Below the pieces are notes generated by a model, which worked only from the letters and a program-made list of their open reading frames with translations, was not told the origin of the DNA and searched no databases. A stretch of DNA of 21,487 nt from CAZTNW01 sp964614945 (GTDB taxonomy: Bacteria; Caldisericota; JANLFM01). The translations under genes and the position numbers were made by a program. Of the stretch, positions 6,517-12,217 are shown piece after piece (position 1 is the first letter of the stretch; each line of letters starts with the position of its first letter). Location: NCBI GenBank assembly GCA_964614945.1, contig CAZTNW010000009.1, positions 1 to 21,487 of the forward strand, given 5' to 3'.

Positions 6517-6658
6517 ACGCTGTGCTAATTGTGGATACTATATAGAGCAGAGAGATGAGATTGTAGCGTTCCGGCCAATTGGTGATATATACGGTTCATG
6601 TATTACTCGTATGATTGGGTATTGCTGTTCGAAATGTGGATACTTTGAGGAGGTGTAA
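6494..6658 (+). CDS. Small zinc-ribbon protein (54 aa)
   Basis: It starts inside the 3' end of the preceding gene with GAGGGGATGG upstream as ribosome binding site. Cys pairs CANC (10-13) and CCSKC (44-48), with a Gly after each, define a zinc ribbon separated by a beta-rich middle. The role is unknown; nucleic-acid or protein binding is typical for such ribbons. Confidence 0.6.
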   Translation: MPTNVSIERCANCGYYIEQRDEIVAFRPIGDIYGSCITRMIGYCCSKCGYFEEV

Positions 6659-6661
6659 AGA

Positions 6662-7018
6662 ATGAAATTGATAAACTTAACAAAACATCAGGTTAATGTA
6701 TTCGTTAATGGTGACGTTATATCCATTCCCCCGTGTGGGGATGAGCCTATCAGAATAACAACACATCAAAAGGCGGTAAATCATATTGATGGGATTCCCG
6801 TAATGCAGACTGTTTATAGTCAATCAGAGGTTACTGGTGGTCGATTGCCGGACCCAAAGCCTAACACAATGTATATTGTTAGCTCCCTGGTATGTATGGC
6901 TTATAGTGATAGACGTGATCTTGTATCACCTAATACGCATCCTGATGCTACAGTTAGAGATGGGATGGGTAATCTTATGGGGGTTACATCCCTACAATCA
7001 TTTTACAGGAGGAATTAA
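6662..7018 (+). CDS. Conserved phage-type protein, NLTKH family (118 aa)
   Basis: The N-terminus (MKLINLTKHQVNVFVNG) and the later segments YIVSSLVCMAYSDRRDL and RDGMGNLMGVTS match a family I recognise in phages and many prokaryotic genomes, usually starting N-L-T-P-H. The conserved R-x-D-L-V and V-R-D-x-x-G segments define it. The function is unassigned. GAGGAGG (about 6645-6652) gives a good ribosome binding site. It lies in the cluster of early genes shared with bacterial phages. Confidence 0.75.
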   Translation: MKLINLTKHQVNVFVNGDVISIPPCGDEPIRITTHQKAVNHIDGIPVMQTVYSQSEVTGGRLPDPKPNTMYIVSSLVCMAYSDRRDLVSPNTHPDATVRDGMGNLMGVTSLQSFYRRN

Positions 7019-7020
7019 AG

Positions 7021-7416
7021 ATGGCATGTTATAAAAAGATTACAGATAATGAGTTTGATAACGAATTAAACGATATTCTGGAGGATATGAGCGCGATTGA
7101 GTTAAAGAATATCCCTGGAATATATGAGATTGTGGCCGAGCACTTCAATAATGATGTTCTGGATAGTTGGTTCAGGAAACAGTTGGATAAGGTGTACCGG
7201 TGGGATATGGAGGATATACGCAGATTGAAGGCTATGCTTGATGATTATTGTATCACTAGTGATGATATTGATATTAGTGATCTTCCTTCAGTGGATATCC
7301 CTGATGATGTTGATACACTCTATCCGATATGGGCTATGGATAAGAAGGGGTACTGTCTCGTTGGTGATGCTGCCGATCAGATTGAACATATTGATTCGAT
7401 TCGGGGGAAGGTCTAA
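7021..7416 (+). CDS. Hypothetical acidic protein, phage-type (131 aa)
   Basis: Preceded by AGGAGG at 7006-7011. Residues 26-50 (IELKNIPGIYEIVAEHFNND) recall an N-terminal segment found in phage proteins of unknown function. The middle is acidic and helical, and the C-terminal part has hydrophobic strands. It is joined to the next gene by TAATG. Confidence 0.65.
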   Translation: MACYKKITDNEFDNELNDILEDMSAIELKNIPGIYEIVAEHFNNDVLDSWFRKQLDKVYRWDMEDIRRLKAMLDDYCITSDDIDISDLPSVDIPDDVDTLYPIWAMDKKGYCLVGDAADQIEHIDSIRGKV

Positions 7417-7598
7417 TGGTTGAGCTTATCGGCAATCTGGTGTTTCTCGGGGGGCAGGCGTTGATCCTTCTAATCCTGGTATATATCTGGATACAGTTAT
7501 TCCTTACCGGGGATTATGTGACGTTCATACTATTGACGGTGGTTTGTATATTGGGGGGATACGTAGGATATAAACAGGCTGTTGCTGAGGGGGCGTGA
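7416..7598 (+). CDS. Two-span membrane protein (60 aa)
   Basis: Two hydrophobic segments (about residues 6-29 and 34-52) separated by a short polar turn, LTGDYV, form a helical hairpin. The tail is short. The size fits small viral membrane proteins, including some holins, but it lies among early genes rather than exit genes, so a role at the membrane during early infection is equally possible. Start and stop share a base with the upstream gene. Confidence 0.6.
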   Translation: MVELIGNLVFLGGQALILLILVYIWIQLFLTGDYVTFILLTVVCILGGYVGYKQAVAEGA

Positions 7599-7606
7599 TC
7601 CCTCTT

Positions 7607-7720
7607 ATGGCTGCTGATATGATTAACAGGGAGAAGTTGGTCCTGGAAGAACTGTATGGTTCAGTAATCGAAAGTATTGTATTGGATTACAAGTATAATA
7701 TAGATGAGAGTGTGAGTTAG
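7607..7720 (+). CDS. Small hypothetical protein (37 aa)
   Basis: A 37-residue helical, acidic frame (MAADMINREKLVLEELYG...) between two better supported genes. There is no good ribosome binding site, so support is mostly that it fills the gap in the right orientation. The family is not recognised. Confidence 0.4.
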   Translation: MAADMINREKLVLEELYGSVIESIVLDYKYNIDESVS

Positions 7721-7721
7721 A

Positions 7722-7892
7722 ATGGGAGTATATGATAGACATGAGCAGTATGAGTATAGACCGCCTTATGATATACATGAGTATCAGAAGGAGTGGGATT
7801 TGTGTAATGGTGAATGGGAGAGGGAGAGGAGGAGGAGAAAGAAAGAGATTAATCATCTTTTAACTTTAGAGGACGGGACTACAAATGAGTGA
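7722..7892 (+). CDS. Small Tyr/Arg-rich protein (56 aa)
   Basis: A 56-residue frame starting just after the previous stop. The N-terminal half is Tyr/Glu-rich, followed by an Arg/Lys run (RERRRRKKE, residues 34-42) and an acidic end. Its last bases overlap the next start. The composition is odd, and the basic run could bind nucleic acid. The family is not recognised. Confidence 0.5.
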   Translation: MGVYDRHEQYEYRPPYDIHEYQKEWDLCNGEWERERRRRKKEINHLLTLEDGTTNE

Positions 7893-8100
7893 TGATCCAC
7901 TATGGGTTATCCCTGAGAAGACCTTCGATGATGTCTGTTGTCGATTGAGAAGGCACCAGGAGTATTGTATTAAGAACAATGATTCCTATACTTCCAGGGT
8001 CATAGAACGAGTAATTGAACAGTTGAATAGGGAGGCCGTTCCCTTAGAAAGACGGAAGACTATGATTTATGAACAGTTAGGTGTTGTGTGTGACAACTAA
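7885..8100 (+). CDS. Hypothetical helical protein (71 aa)
   Basis: GAGG (about 7869-7872) precedes an ATG that overlaps the previous gene by eight bases. The product is predicted to be helical, with two Cys next to each other (CCRLRRH) and a basic middle. Its end overlaps the next gene. It is not recognised. Confidence 0.6.
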   Translation: MSDDPLWVIPEKTFDDVCCRLRRHQEYCIKNNDSYTSRVIERVIEQLNREAVPLERRKTMIYEQLGVVCDN

Positions 8101-8557
8101 AATAGAAGGGCCGATCACGAGTGTCGGTATGATGGCGGGGACTATCATGATCTCGCCTCAGGGTTCACTCCCTGTAACGGTAAAGGTTAGTGAGAACCAG
8201 CGCGCTAAGCTGCTGCCTAGGCTTGTTATTGGTGATGTTATAGCGGTTAATGTTGATGAGAGCGGGAATGTGAAGGGCGGGATTGATATCAAGTCACAGT
8301 CCCCTGCAAAGTCGATTAATACCTACCCCACAAAGAAAGAACAGGGTATCCTGGCAGAAGGGGATAAGCAGAACCATATATTATGGCAATCGTGTATGAA
8401 GATTGCTGTTGAGGTTGAGAAGTTTTACGCGGTTGGTGGTGCTGAGGACCGCGATGAAACCTGTAAGAACGTGATTAAGATGACGAATAATCTGTATGAG
8501 GCATCACAGCGTAAGATGCGGGGGGTCCCGCCTATCCCTGAGGTTGGGCCACAATAG
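8090..8557 (+). CDS. OB-fold-like protein, possible ssDNA-binding factor (155 aa)
   Basis: The start is set at GTG 8090, seven bases after the TTAGGTG sequence at 8077-8083; GTG 8081 is the alternative. Residues 1-75 read as five short beta strands with Gly and Asp turns (GTIMISPQGSLPVTVKV, LVIGDVIAVNVDESG), consistent with an OB fold. Residues 92-145 are helical and contain NHILWQSCMKIAVEVEKFY. OB plus helical tail suggests a single-stranded DNA or replication accessory protein. This is a fold-level guess, not family recognition. It is the last gene of the block and is followed by T-rich repeats. Confidence 0.65.
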   Translation: MTTKIEGPITSVGMMAGTIMISPQGSLPVTVKVSENQRAKLLPRLVIGDVIAVNVDESGNVKGGIDIKSQSPAKSINTYPTKKEQGILAEGDKQNHILWQSCMKIAVEVEKFYAVGGAEDRDETCKNVIKMTNNLYEASQRKMRGVPPIPEVGPQ

Positions 8558-8561
8558 ATTT

Positions 8562-8631
8562 CTTCCCTATTTTTTGCATATACCAATTGGTTTATCCCTG
8601 TTTGTGTACCATTTTCCCTGTTTTTTGGTAC
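8562..8631 (+). terminator. T-rich terminator region with repeats
   Basis: Two runs of six T (8570-8575 and 8621-8626) lie right after the last gene of the block, each within a TTCCCTRTTTTTTG repeat (8562-8575, 8614-8627). A third, degenerate copy is at 8592-8605. Archaeal termination needs only T runs, so the end of the 4836-8557 transcript is likely here. GTACCA/TGGTAC (8606-8611/8626-8631) form an inverted repeat around the second run, and ACCAATTGGT (8582-8591) is palindromic. Confidence 0.5.
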
Positions 8632-8721
8632 GAAAGATGATTTTGTGTCTCATTATTGTACTACAAATTGATGCTAATTAGTGCTAGATTAGTAGTTAGA
8701 AGTATTAGAGAGTAACTTAAT

Positions 8722-8819
8722 TCCCTCCTTTCAGTCGAGGGATATTTATTATAATAATCATACCCTCGGATGGTTCGGAGATTTTCCTGTCTTTTACCTT
8801 TCAGGAAAAACGTTTCCTG
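8722..8819. repeat. Two alternating inverted-repeat triads and an AT palindrome
   Basis: First triad: TCCCTC (8722-8727), CGAGGG (8736-8741, GAGGGA to 8742) and CCCTCG (8763-8768); the middle part can pair with either side. Second triad: TTTTCCTG (8782-8789), CAGGAAAA (8802-8809) and TTTCCTG (8813-8819), again with a central arm that can pair left or right. Between the GC arms of the first triad is the perfect palindrome TTATTATAATAA (8746-8757). These lie upstream of the TATA box at 8848, so they would be DNA sites or part of a transcript reading through. Origin or operator functions are possible. Confidence 0.55.
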
Positions 8820-8831
8820 TCTTGTTGTATA

Positions 8832-8869
8832 GGTTAGTTCTTCTTAATATAAATAGTTAATCAGTTAGA
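8832..8869 (+). promoter_or_regulatory. Promoter with GGTTAGT-type repeats upstream of the RHH gene
   Basis: TATAAA (8848-8853) is flanked by GGTTAGT at 8832-8838 and AGTTAAT at 8855-8861 (23 bases apart, the same spacing as at 3340/3363), with AGTTAGA at 8863-8869. Transcription would begin near 8875, giving a purine-rich leader of about 70 bases before the regulator gene. Confidence 0.5.
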
Positions 8870-8906
8870 GGAAAGAGAGTAAAGAGAAGAGAGGAAAATC
8901 AAACAG

Positions 8907-8943
8907 TCAACTATTTTTATTATTAGAATAAATAATAGAGTAT
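8907..8943 (+). promoter_or_regulatory. TCAAC/TATA promoter for leaderless RHH mRNA
   Basis: TCAACTATTTTTATT begins at 8907, exactly 37 bases before the ATG at 8944. The T-rich box centres about 27 bases upstream, which puts the transcription start at the start codon, and there is no ribosome binding site. The same element precedes the genes at 9693, 13915, 17767 and, less exactly, 18388. Confidence 0.6.
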
Positions 8944-9141
8944 ATGCCACGAGTAGTATCTAATCCTGGTAAAAGGAAATACCCTATTTCTGCAAGCATC
9001 TCCCGAGAGACTATAGAGATGTTAGATTCCTTTGAGATGATCACCCATCTAGGTAGATCAGAGATGATAGAATCCCTTCTTAGGCAAGGTATGACCTATT
9101 GGCAGTTAAGACGTAGAGCTGAAGATGAGGTAGCGAAATGA
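8944..9141 (+). CDS. Ribbon-helix-helix transcriptional regulator (65 aa)
   Basis: The N-terminal strand (KYPISASISRETIEMLD, about residues 12-28) followed by two helices with a G-R-S-E turn (LGRSEMIESLL) is the classic CopG/Arc-type ribbon-helix-helix. The length fits. The basic strand residues would contact the DNA major groove as a dimer. Being first in its operon, downstream of a promoter with repeats also found at the early promoter (3330-3369), it is probably autoregulated and represses both (inference). It appears to be translated from a leaderless mRNA as well as possibly from a longer one. Confidence 0.85.
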   Translation: MPRVVSNPGKRKYPISASISRETIEMLDSFEMITHLGRSEMIESLLRQGMTYWQLRRRAEDEVAK

Positions 9142-9278
9142 TAACCTGGAAATGTAGTAAGTGTAGAGAGGATGACCCCTGTATCTTGGAGTGTAGGTTG
9201 GCAATCGTGAACCCTAAACAATGTCCCTTCAAGCTGACAGAAGAGAAGACTCCTATATGGGAGTGTGTTGAAGAATGA
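9138..9278 (+). CDS. Cys-rich small protein, W-x-C / DPC family (46 aa)
   Basis: A 46-residue protein joined by ATGA to the regulator and the next gene. Cysteines are arranged TWKCSKC, DDPC, EC, QC and EC: six or so in a very short chain, so a metal-stabilised fold. The start resembles the N-terminal third of the protein at 2189-2488 (W-x-C then C then DPC). The function is unknown. Confidence 0.65.
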   Translation: MITWKCSKCREDDPCILECRLAIVNPKQCPFKLTEEKTPIWECVEE

Positions 9279-9454
9279 ATAAGAATGAGATCGTGATATT
9301 CTTACTCAAACAATCAAGTGATTTAAATAACGAGTCTGTTGCTGAGCATGAACGCTGGTTTGGGAGTATAGGCAAAGCAAATAGTTATTTGGGCGCAGCA
9401 TGGGGTATAAAGTGGGCTGCTGACTTCATTGACAAGAATCTGACGGAGGTATAG
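9275..9454 (+). CDS. Small hypothetical protein (59 aa)
   Basis: An ATGA-coupled 59-residue frame, predicted helical, with a Gly-Ala-Trp-rich second half (SYLGAAWGIKWAADFI) that is amphipathic rather than a clear membrane helix. It is followed two bases later by the next gene. It is not recognised. Confidence 0.55.
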   Translation: MNKNEIVIFLLKQSSDLNNESVAEHERWFGSIGKANSYLGAAWGIKWAADFIDKNLTEV

Positions 9455-9456
9455 TT

Positions 9457-9654
9457 GTGAAATGGTATGAATCTCCCGTACCCTGTGAGATGTGTCATAA
9501 ATCATATTCCCTACCTAAACCATATGAGGAGTGCCAAGTATTGATTCGTGACTACTGTTTTGATTGTTATTGCCTGAAGATGGATAAGATCCATGCTATG
9601 AAAGAGGAGTCTGATATGGCTGCTGAACTAGAGAGGAAGATGAGAGAAGAATAA
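9457..9654 (+). CDS. Small Cys-rich zinc-binding-like protein (65 aa)
   Basis: It starts with GTG, chosen because GGAGGT (9446-9451) sits at ideal spacing. Two Cys groups, CEMCHKSY (10-17) and CFDCYC (34-39), make a likely zinc site, followed by a charged helix to the end. The first pair plus basic residues recalls treble-clef or ribbon proteins. No specific family is recognised. Confidence 0.65.
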   Translation: MKWYESPVPCEMCHKSYSLPKPYEECQVLIRDYCFDCYCLKMDKIHAMKEESDMAAELERKMREE

Positions 9655-9692
9655 TCAACTATTTTAGGAGATACAGTGTAGTATATATTACA
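9655..9692 (+). promoter_or_regulatory. TCAAC/TATA promoter for the gene at 9693
   Basis: TCAACTATTTTAG starts at 9655, 38 bases before the ATG at 9693, matching the element before 8944, 13915 and 17767. The gene then starts without a nearby ribosome binding site. An AGGAG inside this region (9666-9670) is 23 bases from the ATG, too far to serve. Confidence 0.5.
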
Positions 9693-9941
9693 ATGTATCG
9701 TGATTTGAGTGATGATGAGATTGAGTATCTGGTCTCCCTCCTGAAACAGATCAAAACCCCTGGTGCTGATTTTCTTATTAGTAAGTTGCAGAAGAAGGAG
9801 AGGACGAACCGGAAACTGGAACATACATCGTGTACCCTGTTCGAAGACCAGGTGAAGATCGCCAGTCTATCCGGCAATTCATCTAAGTATTATAGGGACG
9901 CGATAGATTTCTATGAAGAGAATAGAGGTAGAGTGAAATGA
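9693..9941 (+). CDS. Hypothetical helical basic protein (82 aa)
   Basis: An 82-residue soluble protein with several helices (DLSDDEIEYLVSLLKQI, ADFLISKLQKKE) and a basic middle. The N-terminus resembles small helical regulators but carries no signature. It has its own leaderless-type promoter and is coupled by ATGA to the next gene, so it heads a sub-operon that reaches the DUF1064 nuclease. Confidence 0.6.
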   Translation: MYRDLSDDEIEYLVSLLKQIKTPGADFLISKLQKKERTNRKLEHTSCTLFEDQVKIASLSGNSSKYYRDAIDFYEENRGRVK

Positions 9942-10057
9942 GTCTGATGGTAGATATATTCTGTCTGGTATGGAGTATTGTTGGTATCGAGGCCGCCTAC
10001 ATGGGGTATCATGTATTAAAGGAGGTGTGTAGTTGTGGTTGTGGAAGTAAAGATTAA
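9938..10057 (+). CDS. Small membrane protein with Cys-rich tail (39 aa)
   Basis: A 39-residue frame: hydrophobic helix from about residue 4 to 28, then CSCGCGSKD. ATGA overlap upstream, and 23 bases overlap with the following gene, whose ribosome binding site lies within it. The tail may bind metal or be lipid- or thiol-modified; this is speculative. Confidence 0.5.
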   Translation: MSLMVDIFCLVWSIVGIEAAYMGYHVLKEVCSCGCGSKD

Positions 10058-10286
10058 CTGTCCCTCTGACGGTGAAGTAGTATTCTCGACGGCGTTGCAT
10101 CCCTTCGAGATATCGGAAGAAGTCGCCTGCCCCGTATGTGGGACGACGTGTACTGTATTGGAGAAAGGGTATGTTCAGCGCAGCGACCTATATGTTCACG
10201 TAACTACGCCGGCGAAGGAGGTGGTTGAGTATGGCGAAACAGCAGAACCAGCCCCAAGTAAAGGAAAGCGCGCCCGTCGAGTATAA
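10035..10286 (+). CDS. Small zinc-binding protein with beta-rich core (83 aa)
   Basis: GGAGGTG at 10021-10027 is a strong ribosome binding site for GTG 10035. Residues 5-45 are beta-rich with C9 and CPVCGTTC (32-39), a probable zinc knuckle. The tail is Pro/Ala/Lys/Arg-rich and partly determined by overlap with the next gene's start region. The composition suggests a nucleic-acid-binding or Zn-ribbon accessory protein. Confidence 0.6.
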   Translation: MVVEVKINCPSDGEVVFSTALHPFEISEEVACPVCGTTCTVLEKGYVQRSDLYVHVTTPAKEVVEYGETAEPAPSKGKRARRV

Positions 10287-10449
10287 AGGGAACGATATCA
10301 TCTCCGCTACCGGGCAGAAGACGTATGCTGATATCAAGAAGCGGATGGAGACCCGCCCTGAACTGGAGAAACTGATGTTGGGGCAGGATTGGTCCCGTAT
10401 TAACGCGGTCATATCCTTCCTTATACTGGAAGAACTAGAGAAGAGATGA
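10231..10449 (+). CDS. Hypothetical protein (72 aa)
   Basis: ATG 10231 follows AAGGAGG (10215-10221) and overlaps the preceding gene by 56 bases in another frame. The N-terminal 20 residues are Gln/Pro-rich and probably disordered; the rest forms helices (KTYADIKKRMETR, ISFLILEELEKR). It is coupled to the next gene by ATGA. The family is not recognised. Confidence 0.6.
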   Translation: MAKQQNQPQVKESAPVEYKGNDIISATGQKTYADIKKRMETRPELEKLMLGQDWSRINAVISFLILEELEKR

Positions 10450-10577
10450 ACCTTACCCAAGGGATAGGATATGTATGTAGTGTAGCACTACTACTGGTCC
10501 TCATCCCAGGATTATTCTTATTAATGGTATGGAAGTGGGCGGTCGATCTTGGTGAGACGGAACGGCACGAAGAGTAG
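10446..10577 (+). CDS. Small single-span membrane protein (43 aa)
   Basis: One hydrophobic segment (about residues 5-33) with a Pro-Gly kink, then a charged tail (ETERHEE). Its 3' end overlaps the nuclease gene by 26 bases, which points to coupled translation. The function is unknown. Confidence 0.5.
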   Translation: MNLTQGIGYVCSVALLLVLIPGLFLLMVWKWAVDLGETERHEE

Positions 10578-10956
10578 AGAGAAGAAGAATCATAAACCGA
10601 GTAAGTATCGTAATGTCAAGACAATTATCGACGATATCTGTTTCGACTCCAAGGCCGAGGCGCAATACTACGTTGACCTTAAGGAGAAGAAACAGAAAGG
10701 CGAGATTGCAGATTTCAAGTGTCAGGTGGATTTTACGTTACAGGAGGGGTATATTAGTCCTTCATCCGGTAAGAAGGCTCGTCCTATCATCTATAGGGCG
10801 GACTTTGTGGTCACTCATACGGATGGATCGGAAGATATCATTGATGTTAAAGGTTCACGAGGTTATCAAACCGAAGTCTTTAAACTGAAACACAAGTTGT
10901 TCGAGTATAAGTTTAAGGTTCCGTTAAAAATAGTGACCGTGAAGGTTGAGAGTTGA
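10552..10956 (+). CDS. DUF1064 PD-(D/E)XK nuclease (134 aa)
   Basis: The basic start leads into KYRN (18-21), followed by FDSKAEAQYY (E36), a G-x-I-x-x-F strand, YRADFVV (D84) and IDVKG (D98-x-K100). This is the DUF1064 pattern, a phage nuclease family of the PD-(D/E)XK fold related to Holliday-junction resolvase and T7 endonuclease I type enzymes. All expected acidic residues and the Lys are present, so it should be active on branched or recombining DNA. GTG 10552 or TTG 10549 may be the start; there is no clear ribosome binding site apart from GGTGAG at the start. The last 44 bases overlap a converging gene. Confidence 0.85.
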   Translation: MRRNGTKSREKKNHKPSKYRNVKTIIDDICFDSKAEAQYYVDLKEKKQKGEIADFKCQVDFTLQEGYISPSSGKKARPIIYRADFVVTHTDGSEDIIDVKGSRGYQTEVFKLKHKLFEYKFKVPLKIVTVKVES

Positions 10957-11569
10957 GGTATTCATCAAGGATATACAGGTTGTAGAGCGCTTTCCACCCG
11001 TTCTCGCCCATCTCGGGATAGAACCCTAACCACTCGTCGTTCACCCAGAATCTATATGCCGCCAGGTTGTTGGTATAGTAATCTAACCTTCCTGTCTCAA
11101 ACTGGTGTGTGCATTCATGCGTGATGATACTGGCAAGGATCAGGTCGGGGTATCGGTCAAGATCCAACACGACTATTCTGCCGGTATACTGGACGGTCCA
11201 CCCGCCAACGTCCGCGGGGTATACCTCGCCGTCAGCTATGACGATCAGCCAATCCTCCCCGTCCTTCGGGAACGGGGCGGGGGCATACCATTGTGACGGT
11301 TCCACCCGCGATTCATCGTAGGGGATGATCACATACCCGTAAGCGTTGGGGCATAACATCAGCGCACGATACACTTTATCCGCATCCACGCCGGGTTCGA
11401 TCATAACCTCAAACGTGGTCAGGTGTTCGCTCTTATCCCCCTGGATCTTCTGATACGTGACGTTCCCCGTGCGCTGTTGGCTGATCGGGTAGACGTAGCC
11501 GAGCACCAGGCAGGAGACCGCCAGCGCGAAAAGAAGGTATACGGATACCCTCTTCCAGTCGACCCGCAT
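10913..11569 (-). CDS. Membrane-anchored HEXXH metalloprotease-like protein (218 aa)
   Basis: The ATG at 11569 is preceded by GGTGAG, a good ribosome binding site, and is favoured over a TTG at 11590. Residues 8-29 form a transmembrane or signal-anchor helix, so the rest is probably outside the cell. ITHECTHQFE contains a zincin HEXXH (H151-E152, H155). E179 in VNDEWLG is a plausible third zinc ligand, as in gluzincins (N-E-G-L-A type). A membrane-anchored peptidase beside a holin-sized protein suggests cell-envelope or S-layer degradation at exit, or processing of virion surface proteins. The 3' end overlaps the DUF1064 nuclease gene by 44 bases on the opposite strand. Confidence 0.75.
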   Translation of the reverse strand: MRVDWKRVSVYLLFALAVSCLVLGYVYPISQQRTGNVTYQKIQGDKSEHLTTFEVMIEPGVDADKVYRALMLCPNAYGYVIIPYDESRVEPSQWYAPAPFPKDGEDWLIVIADGEVYPADVGGWTVQYTGRIVVLDLDRYPDLILASIITHECTHQFETGRLDYYTNNLAAYRFWVNDEWLGFYPEMGENGWKALYNLYILDEYLNSQPSRSLFLTEP

Positions 11570-11573
11570 GAAC

Positions 11574-12149
11574 TCACCGGATCCAATCAAACGACATCCA
11601 GGCGGTATGGTTGAACCCTGACGACCTGACGTTCTGTTTGAATGTTAATTCACTGGTACCTGTCTGGTCGATAGCCCCCGCATGTATCCGGGACGATCCT
11701 GTCCCAGTGACATACGCCTGCCCGATAAGTCCTGTGCCGATATACCCGGCAGACTGGATCACTGAGTTGCCAACGGTATGCGTGCCGAACATCGCCTGCG
11801 AGTAGGTGCACGTTCCCTGCGGGCTGGACCCGGCACACGGTTTTGTAGTATCGCAGGACTGTTGGATAGTTGACATCCCGTCCCTGAACATCCCGTTCAC
11901 CGCGGCCTGCGTGATATGCGCAAACCCGTTCCCGGCATCCATACTTGAATCATACCCGCCGCCCCCTGCCATCATCGCGGAATACGCGGATTGGCTCTGC
12001 GTGCAGCCAGTGTCCACCATCTCCGTGTAGTCGGTGACGACGTTTACATTGTCACCCACGGCAGCCGAGTCACAGAGGACGCCTGCAGAAACAACACCAA
12101 CCAGTAAAACGACGAGGACGCCTATTGCTAGTATTATATTGAACCTCAT
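11574..12149 (-). CDS. Secreted Gly/Ser/Thr-rich protein (191 aa)
   Basis: Residues 1-22 are a signal peptide or anchor (basic start, ILAIGVLVVLLVGVVSAG). The mature part is rich in Gly, Ser, Thr and Ala with four Cys (about 26, 49, 99 and 105, plus one near 113), typical of extracellular beta-rich surface proteins. AGGAGG lies about 12 bases before the ATG. It ends four bases before the metalloprotease start, so the two are co-expressed and the protease may act on or with it (inference). It could be a virion or cell-surface component. There is no family match that I recognise. Confidence 0.7.
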   Translation of the reverse strand: MRFNIILAIGVLVVLLVGVVSAGVLCDSAAVGDNVNVVTDYTEMVDTGCTQSQSAYSAMMAGGGGYDSSMDAGNGFAHITQAAVNGMFRDGMSTIQQSCDTTKPCAGSSPQGTCTYSQAMFGTHTVGNSVIQSAGYIGTGLIGQAYVTGTGSSRIHAGAIDQTGTSELTFKQNVRSSGFNHTAWMSFDWIR

Positions 12150-12177
12150 TATTCAGTTCGCCTCCTATTGTATTGAT

Positions 12178-12199
12178 AAACCCCTAAAAAAGGGGGTTT
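12178..12199. terminator. AAACCCC/GGGGTTT hairpin between two minus-strand genes
   Basis: AAACCCC (12178-12184) and GGGGTTT (12193-12199) form a 7-bp stem around an A-rich loop, T-rich on the minus strand (six T). It sits after the stop of the membrane protein gene and before the secreted protein gene. It may reduce read-through or protect an mRNA end. Confidence 0.45.
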
Positions 12200-12217
12200 G
12201 GTATTCTATTGTCTATT

